Source: Coprobacillus sp. CAG:698 (GTDB lineage Bacteria; Bacillota_I; Bacilli_A; ML615J-28; CAG-698). From it: a DNA stretch of 64,000 bases. Positions 43,858 to 52,423 of this stretch are shown piece by piece; the stretch's first letter is position 1, and each line of letters opens with the position of its first letter. The notes beneath the pieces were generated by a model. The model was not told where the DNA came from, ran no database searches, and saw nothing but the letters and a program-made list of their open reading frames with translations. Position numbers and translations under genes: made by a program. The DNA lies in assembly GCA_000431235.1 (NCBI GenBank), contig HF988734.1:62001-126000 (forward strand), given 5' to 3'.

Positions 43858-44373
43858 ATGAAAATTATTAAATTAGTAAAGAAAATTAAAATTAAATACT
43901 TAATCGTTGGGGGAGTAAGTTTAATATTACTACTTTTTGGATTCATTTTAAATGCTAGTGATAAAGTAGAATTAGTCACTTCAAATAAGAATAGTGTTTT
44001 AGTAAGTGTACAAGGAGAAGTACGCTACCCAGGAACATATGCTATGACAGATAAAGATCGAATACTTGATGCTATACGAAAGGCAGGAGGTGTAACCTTT
44101 TTAGGTAATCAAAGTAAACTAAATCTTGCTGACAAAGTGTCTGATGGAATGATAATAATAGTACCTAAAAATACAGAAGAAGGACTAATAAATTTAAATA
44201 CATGTGAGGAAAAAGATTTTGATAGATTTAAGTATTTAGGTTTAACGGATACGTCAATAAAAACAATTGTTAAGTATTCTAAAAATAATGGCTTTACAAG
44301 AAAAGAAGAATTACTTGAAATAGGCATAAAAGAAAATGTTTATAACAAAATTAAAGAATACATTATTCTATAG
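43858..44373 (+). CDS. comEA: competence protein ComEA-like DNA receptor
   Basis: ComEA binds incoming double-stranded DNA at the membrane. The 171-residue protein has a membrane anchor (~14-33), an SLBB-type domain with VQGEVRYPGTYAM and ILDAIRKAGGV (~50-85), and a C-terminal helix-hairpin-helix DNA-binding region beginning LINLNTCEEKDF. The hairpins are poor: the usual LPGIG is KYLGLTD and the second is LLEIGIKEN, so DNA affinity may be altered. The ATG at 43858 follows GGAAGGTGA. It overlaps comEC by 38 bases, as expected for a com operon. Confidence 0.87.
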   Translation: MKIIKLVKKIKIKYLIVGGVSLILLLFGFILNASDKVELVTSNKNSVLVSVQGEVRYPGTYAMTDKDRILDAIRKAGGVTFLGNQSKLNLADKVSDGMIIIVPKNTEEGLINLNTCEEKDFDRFKYLGLTDTSIKTIVKYSKNNGFTRKEELLEIGIKENVYNKIKEYIIL

Positions 44374-46465
44374 GACTTTAATTAATAATTTTATATATGT
44401 TTCATTTAGCATAATTCTTATCGCAGTTATTATAAATAATCATTATATGTTTTTTCTTTACATAATATATCTTATATATATTTACAAAAGAAATAAAATT
44501 ATTTGTAAAAGTATTATAATAATAAACATTATATTTATTATTATCTATATAATTTATTCTTTTGCAATCAAAGACTATGGTTTGACAGAATTTGAAGGTA
44601 TAGTAACATGTATAGAGAAAAAAGATAAAAGTAATAAAATTGAAATTACAAACTACTTTAAGAAAGTAATAATATATGATAAAAATTACACGCCTATAGA
44701 GATTGGTGATAAAGTAATTGTTACAGGTATAAACCGAAAAATAAGTGCTAATCACAATCAATATGCATTTGACTACCAAAAATATTGTTTTAGTAAAAGG
44801 ATAGTATCAATAATCAATGCTGAAGTAATTGAAACAAAGAAAAGTGTAAATGTTTATATAGTAAAAAAATATATATATAAATACTTAGATCATTTCTTTA
44901 ATCAATCAATATGCAAAAGTTATATTTTAGGTTTTATTTTTGGTGATACATCGCTTTTAAGTACTGAAATAGAAGAAAGCATAAAAGTAAATAGCATTTC
45001 CCATTTGTTTGCAATATCAGGACTTCATGTAGGGATTATTATAAGTATAATTGAAAAACTATTGGGAAAAGTAATAAGAAATAGTAAAACAAGAGAAAAT
45101 GTGATATGTGTAGTAATTGGTATTTATCTATTTGTTAATTACTTTCAAGTATCAATTTCGAGAGCTGTTGTCATGTATTATTTAAAAATAATAAATAAAA
45201 GAAAAGATTTAAAATTATCATCTTTAGATAATGTAAGTATTGTATTTATTATTTTTTTATTCGTTAATCCATTTCTTATCTATAATATAAGTTTTAAACT
45301 TAGCTTTCTTGCAAGTTTTGCAATTATTATATATTCTGAGAGTATAAAAAATACAAAAATTGAATCAATAAATCCAATTTTAAATAATTTGTTAATGACA
45401 ATATTTGTTCAGTTAATAACTTTACCAATTGTAATAAATATGAATAATTCTTTTAATATCATTTCCCCATTTGTAAATGTTATATTTATAGCTTTAGTAT
45501 CATATATTATATTACCGATAACATTTTTATCTCTTTTTTTCCCAGTAGTTAGTAGTATATACTTCTATATTTTAGAAACATTTGAATATGCCAACATTTT
45601 ATTTAAAAATCTTAATATAAGTTTTGTTATCCCGTCACTAAATATTATAGAAATAGTTATATTTTATATAATTATCTTTTTATTTACAAAGTATTATAAA
45701 AAGACTTGGATTTATGTTGCTAGTATTATATTAGTGTTTATATTTATGAATAAGGTTAGTTTTAACTTGCTAGGAAAAACATCTTTTATGTCTTTGCCTG
45801 AAGGAGATGCTATAATAATTGATTTGCCCTTAAATAAAGGGGTTATTATGATTGACACTGGAAAAAGGGAAACTGATGATGTTATAAATTATTTAAAAAG
45901 TTCAGGAATTAGAAAAATTGATTATTTAATTCTAACTCATAATCATGATGATCATAATGGAAAAGCAAGTGAAATAATTAATGAATTCAAAGTAACAAAT
46001 ATTGTTGTTAGTGAATATGATAATAGTAAATATAGCAAAACAAACAAAACAATAAAAGTAAAAAAAGGTGATAAAATAAATGTAAATGGTTACGTAATAG
46101 ATGTTCTTTCCCCAAAACAAAAAAGTAATGATGAGAATGACAATAGTATAGTTCTTACAATAAAATTAGGAAATTTAAAATATTTATTCTTAGGCGATGC
46201 TACTAAGAACGTAGAAAGAGAGATAGAAATAAGTAAAGTAGATGTCGTCAAAGCTGGTCATCATGGTTCAAATACGAGCTCAGATAGATCATTTTATGAA
46301 AAGGTTAATCCCAAATATATTATAATAACTTCAGGTTACAATAATAAATATGGTTTTCCTCATCAAGAAGCACTGGAAAATATTGGTGATAGAGAAGTTC
46401 ATCGTACTGATCTTGAAGACCAAATTATCATTTATTTCACACATTTATTTAGTATAATAACATAG
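44336..46465 (+). CDS. comEC: competence protein ComEC, DNA transport channel
   Basis: ComEC carries single-stranded DNA across the membrane during transformation. The 709-residue protein has an N-terminal pair of spans, an OB-like external domain (~85-160), the competence domain of many spans beginning HLFAISGLHVGIIISI (~222-237), and a C-terminal metallo-beta-lactamase domain with ILTHNHDDHNGKA, FLGDATKN and VVKAGHHGSNTSSD. All parts are complete, which argues for function. The start is 38 bases inside comEA. Length and order match B. subtilis comEA-comEC-holA, with comEB absent. Confidence 0.92.
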   Translation: MFITKLKNTLFYRTLINNFIYVSFSIILIAVIINNHYMFFLYIIYLIYIYKRNKIICKSIIIINIIFIIIYIIYSFAIKDYGLTEFEGIVTCIEKKDKSNKIEITNYFKKVIIYDKNYTPIEIGDKVIVTGINRKISANHNQYAFDYQKYCFSKRIVSIINAEVIETKKSVNVYIVKKYIYKYLDHFFNQSICKSYILGFIFGDTSLLSTEIEESIKVNSISHLFAISGLHVGIIISIIEKLLGKVIRNSKTRENVICVVIGIYLFVNYFQVSISRAVVMYYLKIINKRKDLKLSSLDNVSIVFIIFLFVNPFLIYNISFKLSFLASFAIIIYSESIKNTKIESINPILNNLLMTIFVQLITLPIVINMNNSFNIISPFVNVIFIALVSYIILPITFLSLFFPVVSSIYFYILETFEYANILFKNLNISFVIPSLNIIEIVIFYIIIFLFTKYYKKTWIYVASIILVFIFMNKVSFNLLGKTSFMSLPEGDAIIIDLPLNKGVIMIDTGKRETDDVINYLKSSGIRKIDYLILTHNHDDHNGKASEIINEFKVTNIVVSEYDNSKYSKTNKTIKVKKGDKINVNGYVIDVLSPKQKSNDENDNSIVLTIKLGNLKYLFLGDATKNVEREIEISKVDVVKAGHHGSNTSSDRSFYEKVNPKYIIITSGYNNKYGFPHQEALENIGDREVHRTDLEDQIIIYFTHLFSIIT

Positions 46466-46488
46466 ATTTAGTAAATAATAATTTTGTC

Positions 46489-46537
46489 CATTAAAGAGTT
46501 TTTAATTACTGAAAAGTAATTAATTCCTCTTTTAATG
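46489..46537 (+). other. long intergenic hairpin with GAAA loop
   Basis: CATTAAAGAG (46489-46498) pairs with CTCTTTTAATG (46527-46537), and within it TTAATTACT pairs with AGTAATTAA around a GAAA loop. This stacked hairpin precedes a separate terminator by 11 bases. It may be a processed 3' end or part of a small RNA; no promoter was recognised for it. Confidence 0.55.
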
Positions 46538-46548
46538 TATATATATAT

Positions 46549-46578
46549 GAAGATCTTTTTAGATCTTCCTCTTTTTTT
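46549..46578 (+). terminator. intrinsic terminator after comEC
   Basis: GAAGATCT pairs with AGATCTTC around TTTT and is followed by CTCTTTTTTT. Confidence 0.88.
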
Positions 46579-46642
46579 AGTTTGTTATTTTCTTTTTATA
46601 AAAGTTATGATATAATTTATATAAAGGTAAAGGTGAATTCTA

Positions 46643-47605
46643 ATGGCAAATAGAGTATATTTATATAAAGGCGATGAAAAATATCTAACGAATGCAAAAA
46701 TTCAACGTATCATAAAAGAAAGTAAAGCTGATGAAATAAATATTACTACATATGATTGTTCTGAGGTGAATCTTGAAAAAGCTATTTTTGATGCTTTAAC
46801 TCCTGCTTTTCTTGGTGGGAATAAAGTAGTTATAATAACTAATCCTATTTTCTTATCATCTGAAAAGAACTCAAACATGCATAATACAAAAATACTTTTA
46901 AGTTACCTTGATAAACCATCTGAGACAACTTATTTAATCATAAATGCAAGTGGTTTTAAAGTTAATGAAAAATTAGAAATAACTAAAGCATTACTTCATA
47001 AAGCTAATGTCGTTACTACAAATGGTATTAGCGAAGTTGAATTTCGTGGTTGGTTAGAACGTGAGTGTTCAATTCAAAATGTAAGAATTGAAAAAAATGC
47101 TTTATCACTAATGTATAAAGCTTTTGGTTCTAATCTTGAAGAGACTAAAAATGAAGTTGATAAGTTAACAAGTTATGTTGGCTCTGGTGGGGTAATTACA
47201 GAAATAACTTTAAAGGAACTAATGAGTAAAGGTAATAATGGAGATGTTTATGAGCTAGTTAATGCATTATATAAAGGTGAAAAAGAAAAAGCTATAAAAC
47301 TATATTTAGAGTTAAGTAAGTATCAAAAGGATGCAAGTTTCTTTATAAATGTTATTTCTAAGTCTTTTAAAGATAATTATCTTGTAAAAAAAATGATGGA
47401 GATGAAATATAATCAAAGTGAAATTAGTTCAAAACTTAATCTAAACTCTAATAGAGTTTATTATATGATGAAAGATGTAAGTAATATCACAACCGAAAAA
47501 ATGGAAAAATATATTATAAAACTCGCTGACCTTGATTTACGAATTAAAACAGGTTTAATCGACAAAAAAATAGGTTTTGAAGAATTTTTATATGGAATTG
47601 AGTAA
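46643..47605 (+). CDS. holA: DNA polymerase III delta subunit
   Basis: HolA (delta, YqeN) opens the beta clamp as part of the clamp loader. The 320-residue protein begins RVYLYKGDEKYLTNAKI, contains LEKAIFDALTPAFLGGNKVVI and TTYLIINASGFK, and ends with the helical collar domain (RIKTGLIDKKIGFEEFL). AAAGGTG precedes the ATG. It lies between comEC and rpsT, as in B. subtilis (comEC-yqeN-rpsT), which makes the assignment firm despite the low sequence conservation of delta subunits. Confidence 0.93.
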   Translation: MANRVYLYKGDEKYLTNAKIQRIIKESKADEINITTYDCSEVNLEKAIFDALTPAFLGGNKVVIITNPIFLSSEKNSNMHNTKILLSYLDKPSETTYLIINASGFKVNEKLEITKALLHKANVVTTNGISEVEFRGWLERECSIQNVRIEKNALSLMYKAFGSNLEETKNEVDKLTSYVGSGGVITEITLKELMSKGNNGDVYELVNALYKGEKEKAIKLYLELSKYQKDASFFINVISKSFKDNYLVKKMMEMKYNQSEISSKLNLNSNRVYYMMKDVSNITTEKMEKYIIKLADLDLRIKTGLIDKKIGFEEFLYGIE

Positions 47606-47609
47606 ACAA

Positions 47610-47636
47610 AAAACATCTGATTGACAGATGTTTTTT
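47610..47636. terminator. bidirectional terminator between holA and rpsT
   Basis: AAAAACATCTG pairs with CAGATGTTTTT around ATTGA; the A and T flanks let it serve both convergent genes. Confidence 0.88.
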
Positions 47637-47901
47637 ATTTACCAATGTTATTAACAGTTAAAGATAAACGTGATTTGTTACGAGCAACAAAGTTTTTATG
47701 GAAAATACCTTTTGCTAAACCTTTATCAAGTTTCTTTGATGCTAGGTTATAAGCTTTTACAGCACCATCTTTATCACCTGCTGCAGCTTTTGCAAGTACA
47801 GCTTTAATAGCAGTTTTTACAGAAGATTTAAAAGAAGCGTTTTGTAATTTTTTCTTTTCACTAGTTTTGATACGTTTAACTTGTTGTTTAATGTTTGCCA
47901 T
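47635..47901 (-). CDS. rpsT: 30S ribosomal protein bS20
   Basis: bS20 binds 16S rRNA early in 30S assembly. The 88-residue protein begins MANIKQQVKRIKTSEKKKLQ and has the all-helical, Lys/Ala-rich body (VKTAIKAVLAKAAAGDKDGA) with the KGIFHKNFVARNKSRLS end typical of the family. The ATG at 47901 is chosen over an in-frame upstream Met because it gives the canonical N-terminus and GGAGGTG is correctly spaced. It is convergent with holA and divergent from gpr. Confidence 0.97.
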   Translation of the reverse strand: MANIKQQVKRIKTSEKKKLQNASFKSSVKTAIKAVLAKAAAGDKDGAVKAYNLASKKLDKGLAKGIFHKNFVARNKSRLSLTVNNIGK

Positions 47902-48042
47902 TGATTTCACCTCCACATTAAATACTAGTTTAATATATACTTATATATTATACAAGAAAACTTGAAAAAAATCAAGATAATTTTTAAGTTTTATCTCATA
48001 AAAGTAAGATATTTTGTTAATAATAAAATATGAGGTGATAAA

Positions 48043-49038
48043 ATGGATAAATATTCTGTTAGAACAGACTTAGCTTCAGAAGCGATAAAAGATTTTCAAA
48101 TACCTGAAGAAGAGAAAAATATTAATGGAATTGAATTAAAAAGAGTTTTTGTTGATGAAGAAAATAGTGGCCGAATCGGAAAAAAACCAGGTGTTTATTA
48201 TACAATAGATACGAGGGCAATTGAAACTCATGACAATGATGACATAGTGAATTGTGAAAATGTTCTTGCAAATGTCATAAAAGAAGTTATGGAGTTTGAA
48301 AACATAAAAAACGAAGATAAAGGATTGATAGTAGGATTAGGTAATATCAATGTTACCCCAGATTCACTAGGACCATTAGTTGTAGATAATGTAATAGTTA
48401 CTAGGCATATGTTTATGATTAATCCAAGCAAAGTAAGTCCAGGAATCAGAGAAGTTAGTGCAATTGCTCCAGGAGTAATGGGTACTACAGGTATAGAAAC
48501 TTTTGATATTATAGAAGCTGTTAAGAGTAAAATAGATGTGGATTATATGATAGTAGTTGATGCTTTAGCATCAAGATCAATAGATCGAGTTAATAAAACT
48601 ATTCAAATTACAAATACGGGAATAAGCCCTGGCTCAGGAGTTGGAAATAGAAGAAAGGAATTAAGCAAGGAAACAATTGGCATCGCTGTGATAGCTATAG
48701 GGGTACCAACAGTTGTAGACGCGGTAACAATTACAAGTGATACAATAGACATTATTATGAAATATATGAATAATCTTCACCGAAACAAGCCTGAAGAAAT
48801 AGATATTGAAAATACTCCAAGGCCAAACAAAGAATATCGTGAAGAGTTATTTGGTAATGTTGGAGCCTTAAGTGAAGAAGAGAAAAGGCAATTAATAGAT
48901 GAGATTTTAACGCCAACTGGCTTTAATATGATGGTAACACCAAAAGAAGTTGATTTAGACATATCTGACCTTACACAAATAATAAGTAAAGCAATAGATC
49001 AAGCGTTACATCCAATTGTAGGTCCGTATGAAGCCTAG
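48043..49038 (+). CDS. gpr: germination (spore) protease GPR
   Basis: GPR degrades the small acid-soluble proteins that coat spore DNA as germination begins. The 331-residue protein starts with YSVRTDLASEA, the SASP-like sequence where the zymogen is processed, then GVYYTIDTRAIETHD, VGLGNINVTPDSLGPLVVD and SAIAPGVMGTTGIETFDII, all conserved in the A25 family. GAGGTG precedes the ATG. Place after rpsT matches B. subtilis rpsT-gpr-spoIIP, but a SpoIIP gene does not follow. Confidence 0.95.
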   Translation: MDKYSVRTDLASEAIKDFQIPEEEKNINGIELKRVFVDEENSGRIGKKPGVYYTIDTRAIETHDNDDIVNCENVLANVIKEVMEFENIKNEDKGLIVGLGNINVTPDSLGPLVVDNVIVTRHMFMINPSKVSPGIREVSAIAPGVMGTTGIETFDIIEAVKSKIDVDYMIVVDALASRSIDRVNKTIQITNTGISPGSGVGNRRKELSKETIGIAVIAIGVPTVVDAVTITSDTIDIIMKYMNNLHRNKPEEIDIENTPRPNKEYREELFGNVGALSEEEKRQLIDEILTPTGFNMMVTPKEVDLDISDLTQIISKAIDQALHPIVGPYEA

Positions 49039-49303
49039 GCATGTAATATTTTTAATTTTCTTGTTCTTTTTCTTTGGATATGTAATGAATGTTCCAAACG
49101 ATGAAACAAGTGGAAGAATATCAAATGAAAAATTAAAAGAATTCGAGGGAAAAATCTCTACAAAAGATAATACATACAAACCATCAGAAAATGTTGTTGA
49201 AGAAAATATTTTTAATAAAGGTGGAAAAAAGGTAGAAGGGATTATTGACTCTGGTTTTGATATTTTATTTGATATTGTAAAAGGATTCATTGATGAAAAA
49301 TAA
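49028..49303 (+). CDS. 91-residue anchored protein of unknown function, in the spoIIP position
   Basis: No family is recognised. The protein has an N-terminal hydrophobic anchor (VIFLIFLFFFFGYV, ~6-19) and a charged, probably extracytoplasmic part of ~70 residues with an amphipathic C-terminal helix (GIIDSGFDILFDIVKGFI). Its ATG is 11 bases inside gpr, so it is translationally coupled to it. In B. subtilis spoIIP occupies this place; this protein is far too short to be SpoIIP and has none of its amidase motifs. It may be a sporulation membrane protein by association. Confidence 0.7.
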   Translation: MKPRHVIFLIFLFFFFGYVMNVPNDETSGRISNEKLKEFEGKISTKDNTYKPSENVVEENIFNKGGKKVEGIIDSGFDILFDIVKGFIDEK

Positions 49304-49385
49304 AGAACTTAACAAAAAGTTATTGATATTAATTATTGCTTATATGGTATTCTTTTTCATAATAAGGTTTATTAATAAAAAATAG
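49293..49385 (+). CDS. 30-residue single-span microprotein
   Basis: A short ORF starting 11 bases inside the 91-residue gene and ending at TAG 49383-49385, directly before a terminator. The product is MKNKELNKK, then a hydrophobic span LLILIIAYMVFFFIIRF, then a basic end. There is no independent ribosome site, so translation would be by coupling. No known family. The reality of the product is less certain than that of the genes before it. Confidence 0.5.
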   Translation: MKNKELNKKLLILIIAYMVFFFIIRFINKK

Positions 49386-49404
49386 AGGGAAGGTCCCTCT
49401 TTTT
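49383..49404 (+). terminator. intrinsic terminator of the gpr operon
   Basis: AGAGGGA and TCCCTCT pair around a 3-4 base loop and are followed by T residues. Confidence 0.85.
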
Positions 49405-49475
49405 AAATTAAGAATTGCAATAATTAAATAATTAATATATAATATACTAAGAAGTAAATAAAATAGGTGATAAAA

Positions 49476-50576
49476 ATGCATGTGTGTATAATTGGTGGTG
49501 GTGCTTCCGGTGTTTTTGCAGGAATAACAATAAAACATTTAGATAGTACTATTGATGTTACAATAATTGAACAAAATAATAAACTATTAAAAAAAGTATC
49601 TAAAACAGGTAGTGGTAAATGCAATATAATGAATAAAAACATAAGTAAAGAATTCTATAATGATTTTTCACTTATTGAAAAGAATATGACAAAAGTTGAA
49701 ATTGATAAAATGCTAACAGCTTATGGAATTCTATTACGTGAAGGAACAGAAGGTAGACTATATCCTTACAGTTTACAAGCTAAAACTGTGTGCGATGTTC
49801 TCACTTTTGATTTACAAGAGTTAAAAGTGAATGTCTTACTGAATACGAAAGTAACTTCTGTAAAAAAGGTTAAAACTGGATACAAAATAAATGATAGTAT
49901 AAATTGCGATTATCTTGTTTTTGCTACAGGATCAAAAGCCCAAGCAGAAACTAACTGCTATGAACTACTTTCAAGTTTAGGACATAAAATTACACCTATT
50001 GAACCAGGATTAGTTCCAATTATCACAAAAGAGAAAACTAATCAACTTTATGGTATAAGATGGAAAGTAAAGATAAACTTTAAAAACGAAAGTAGAACAG
50101 GAGAATTACAATTCCGTGATAATGGATTATCGGGTATTTGTATAATGGATGCATCTAATGTACTTAAGGAAAATGATGTTATTAATATAGATCTAATGCC
50201 TGAGTATAGTATTAATGATTTAAAACAATTAGTCAGCGAAAGAAAACTAAAGTTTTTAGAAAATGTCTTTCCTAAGAATCTATGGAATGAAATAGTTTCA
50301 AGAAGTGATAAAAGTACTATCTCCATTTTGAAAACGATAAAAAATCTAAAGTATACAGTGCTAGCAAAGAGGGATTTCAATGAGGCTCAAATAGCTCTAG
50401 GTGGAGTCAGTATCCAAGAAATTACAAATTCTTTTGAAAGTAAATTAAATAATAATTTATATATACTTGGGGAAACGATTGATGTTGCAGGAGCAACTGG
50501 TGGATACAATTTGTATTTTGCATGGCTTAGCGGATATATATGTGCAGAGAATATCGTAAATAAAAAAGGCTCGTAA
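49476..50576 (+). CDS. HI0933-family FAD-dependent flavoprotein (YhiN-like)
   Basis: A 366-residue FAD protein with the dinucleotide-binding CIIGGGASGVFAGI (~4-17), the diagnostic KVSKTGSGKCNIMNKNIS (~47-64), YPYSLQAKTV, FATGSKA, and C-terminal QIALGGVS and GETIDVAGATGGYNLYFAWLSG (here ~328-349). These are the hallmarks of the HI0933/YhiN family, whose substrate is not well established. The ATG at 49476 has AGGTGA upstream. It stands alone between two terminators. Confidence 0.92.
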   Translation: MHVCIIGGGASGVFAGITIKHLDSTIDVTIIEQNNKLLKKVSKTGSGKCNIMNKNISKEFYNDFSLIEKNMTKVEIDKMLTAYGILLREGTEGRLYPYSLQAKTVCDVLTFDLQELKVNVLLNTKVTSVKKVKTGYKINDSINCDYLVFATGSKAQAETNCYELLSSLGHKITPIEPGLVPIITKEKTNQLYGIRWKVKINFKNESRTGELQFRDNGLSGICIMDASNVLKENDVINIDLMPEYSINDLKQLVSERKLKFLENVFPKNLWNEIVSRSDKSTISILKTIKNLKYTVLAKRDFNEAQIALGGVSIQEITNSFESKLNNNLYILGETIDVAGATGGYNLYFAWLSGYICAENIVNKKGS

Positions 50577-50587
50577 GGGCCTTTTAT
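50564..50587. terminator. bidirectional terminator between the flavoprotein and DUF1292 genes
   Basis: AAAAGGC (50564-50570) pairs with GCCTTTT (50579-50585) and overlaps the stop codons of both convergent genes. Confidence 0.85.
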
Positions 50588-50859
50588 TCTTCGTCATTTA
50601 AAAGTTGTTCGTAAATTTTAAATACGCCATCTAAAATTTCATCGTCATCAATAAATTCATATTCAGCATCTCCATCTTCGTATTCAGTGCACTTAAAGAC
50701 GAAAGCTTCATCTTCTGGGGCATTAGGAATACTAGTAGGTAAAAGAATCAAATAGAAATCATCTTTGTAGTTAATACCTGCGATTACGTCAAATTCGACT
50801 TCTTCTCCTTCATCATTCACAAGAGTTAATTTGTTTTCAAATTCATCATTAGTATTCAT
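50584..50859 (-). CDS. DUF1292 acidic protein (YrzB family)
   Basis: A 91-residue very acidic soluble protein: LTLVNDEGEEVEFDVIAGIN near the start, YLILLP, and the terminal acidic stretch before a VFKIYEQLL helix are the DUF1292 pattern. The family is widespread in Firmicutes, usually near the alaS-yrzL-yrrK genes, and has no established role. The ATG at 50859 follows GGAGG by 8 bases; longer in-frame starts lack a ribosome site. Confidence 0.88.
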   Translation of the reverse strand: MNTNDEFENKLTLVNDEGEEVEFDVIAGINYKDDFYLILLPTSIPNAPEDEAFVFKCTEYEDGDAEYEFIDDDEILDGVFKIYEQLLNDEE

Positions 50860-50919
50860 ATAACTTTCCTCCGAATATATATAGTTTACCATATATTTGT
50901 GTTTTCTTCAATAAATGAA

Positions 50920-50948
50920 TTGAAAAAAAATAAAAAATGATATATAAT
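50920..50948 (+). promoter_or_regulatory. sigmaA-type promoter of the TPP riboswitch-thiT transcript
   Basis: TTGAAA (50920-50925), 17-base spacer, TATAAT (50943-50948), about 10 bases before riboswitch helix P1. Confidence 0.82.
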
Positions 50949-50957
50949 AAGTCGGAC

Positions 50958-51044
50958 AATTTAAATGGGAGCTTCGGCTGAGAGGTTACGAAAGTAACGA
51001 CCATCTAACCTGATCTAGGTAATGCTAGCGTAGGAATTTAAATT
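50958..51044 (+). promoter_or_regulatory. TPP (THI-box) riboswitch
   Basis: P1 is a perfect AATTTAAAT (50958-50966) with ATTTAAATT (51036-51044). Inside lie GGGAGC...GGCTGAGA (pyrimidine-sensing arm), the P3 hairpin GGTTACGAAAGTAACGACC, and ACCTGATCTAGGTAATGCTAG with GCGTAGG, the highly conserved THI-box features. Binding of thiamin pyrophosphate should reduce expression of the downstream transporter gene. Confidence 0.97.
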
Positions 51045-51063
51045 TCTATACACATATAGCATT

Positions 51064-51090
51064 CCAAAAACTATTTTTTGTTTTGGGAGG
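51064..51090 (+). promoter_or_regulatory. expression platform: hairpin at the thiT ribosome site
   Basis: CCAAAAAC (51064-51071) pairs with GTTTTGG (51080-51086), placing the GGGAGG Shine-Dalgarno (51085-51090) at the base of a hairpin. There is no T-run terminator, so control is probably at translation initiation. Confidence 0.65.
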
Positions 51091-51099
51091 TTATTAATT

Positions 51100-51699
51100 A
51101 TGAAGAAAAAAGTAGTTTTTAATATCACTTTTACAGCGGTGATGATAGGTTTAGCTGTAGCCTTTGATTTTGTAGCAGGATTAATTCCATTTTTGAAATT
51201 TCCTTATGGAGGATGCATTTCTTTTGCAATGCTTCCATTAGTGTTAATTTCTATTATGTGTGGACCTGTTTATGGCATCATTGGTGGAAGTCTTTTTGGC
51301 TTAATAAATTATTTTATTGATGGATATGGATTTAATATAATTTCATTTCTATTAGATTATATTGTTGCTTTTGCCACACTAGCAATTATTTCTGTTTTTA
51401 GAAAGAAAATTCTTGAAGGAAAAAAAGGATACTTTGTGTTAGGCTTTGCACTAGGATTAATTTTAAGATGGATTTCAAGTAGTATAAGTGGTGTCTTGAA
51501 TGCAGCGTCTTTTGGAATTGATGGTCCATTTTTAGAAAGTATTTTTGGAAATGGTAAAACTTCATTATTGTATATATGCATATATTCATTTATTTTGTAT
51601 AATATGCCTTATATTTTCGCTTCTGGTGTACTTTGCATAGTTTTAGGTCTAATTATGTATAACAGTGTTATAATGAGAAAAAATGGTGAAAATGAATAA
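51100..51699 (+). CDS. thiT: thiamine ECF transporter substrate-binding subunit
   Basis: ThiT (YuaJ) is the membrane S-component that captures thiamine for an energy-coupling-factor transporter. The 199-residue protein has six hydrophobic spans, with the family segments FPYGGCISFAMLPLVLIS (~44-61), GPVYGIIGG and LRWISSSISGVL. The TPP riboswitch directly upstream makes thiamine the certain ligand class. The shared EcfA/A'/T energising module is not in this window. Confidence 0.95.
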   Translation: MKKKVVFNITFTAVMIGLAVAFDFVAGLIPFLKFPYGGCISFAMLPLVLISIMCGPVYGIIGGSLFGLINYFIDGYGFNIISFLLDYIVAFATLAIISVFRKKILEGKKGYFVLGFALGLILRWISSSISGVLNAASFGIDGPFLESIFGNGKTSLLYICIYSFILYNMPYIFASGVLCIVLGLIMYNSVIMRKNGENE

Positions 51700-51738
51700 A
51701 TAATTATAATCTGTAACTATTTTTGAAAATTAATAGTA

Positions 51739-51767
51739 TTTACTATTAATAAGAAATATGGTATAAT
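51739..51767 (+). promoter_or_regulatory. sigmaA-type promoter of pgsA-recA
   Basis: TTTACT (51739-51744), 17-base spacer, TATAAT (51762-51767), 43 bases before the pgsA ATG. Confidence 0.78.
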
Positions 51768-51810
51768 GAATATAGTAAAATATAGTTTTAGCACGAAAGG
51801 AAAATAAAAA

Positions 51811-52422
51811 ATGAATTTACCTAATAAATTAACAATAGCAAGAATGTGTGCGATTCCAGTAGTAATTGTTGTATCATTACTATCTGTACTTCAAAATGTG
51901 TCAAGAGTTGTAAATGTGCAATTGTTGATCTTACTAGTAGTTTTTGCTTTAGCATCAATTACTGATTTCCTTGATGGAAAGATTGCTCGAAAATACAATT
52001 TAGTTACTAACTTTGGAAAGTTTATGGATCCTCTTGCTGATAAACTATTAGTTATGGCAACAATGATAGCAATGCTTGAATTAGGAATATTTAAAGCATT
52101 CAATATTAGTTTTGGATTTGTAATTACAATTATTCTTGCAAGAGAGTTTGCGGTTACAGGTTTACGTACTTTAGCAGCTGATAATGGTGTTGTTATTGCG
52201 GCAAGTAAGTTAGGAAAATCAAAAACAGTAACGCAGATGGCTATGATCATTTATGTATTAGCAATTAATATGGTAGATATAAATAATAATATTGGAATAG
52301 CTAAGGACATTATAACATTGGTATTAGTTTCTCTTGCTACAATTATGACAATTGTGTCTGGAATTGACTATTTTGTAAAAAATGTTAATGTTTTAAAAGA
52401 GAAGAATAATAAGGAGAACTAG
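51811..52422 (+). CDS. pgsA: phosphatidylglycerophosphate synthase
   Basis: PgsA joins CDP-diacylglycerol and glycerol-3-phosphate to start phosphatidylglycerol synthesis. The 203-residue integral membrane protein begins [19 protein letters not shown] and carries the CDP-alcohol phosphotransferase motif DGxxARxxx...GxxxDxxxD as [20 protein letters not shown] followed by MDPLADK. GAAAGGAAA precedes the ATG. recA starts 1 base after the stop, as in Bacilli, here without cinA between them. Confidence 0.96.
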   Translation: MNLPNKLTIARMCAIPVVIVVSLLSVLQNVSRVVNVQLLILLVVFALASITDFLDGKIARKYNLVTNFGKFMDPLADKLLVMATMIAMLELGIFKAFNISFGFVITIILAREFAVTGLRTLAADNGVVIAASKLGKSKTVTQMAMIIYVLAINMVDINNNIGIAKDIITLVLVSLATIMTIVSGIDYFVKNVNVLKEKNNKEN

Positions 52423-52423
52423 A

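Noticed and set aside
44402..44779. A 125-residue Tyr-rich ORF on the minus strand
   Set aside because: It is the antisense of the AT-rich comEC start, with no ribosome site or recognisable domain.
49028..49303. Calling the 91-residue protein SpoIIP
   Set aside because: It has the right neighbour, but no amidase motif and less than a quarter of the length.
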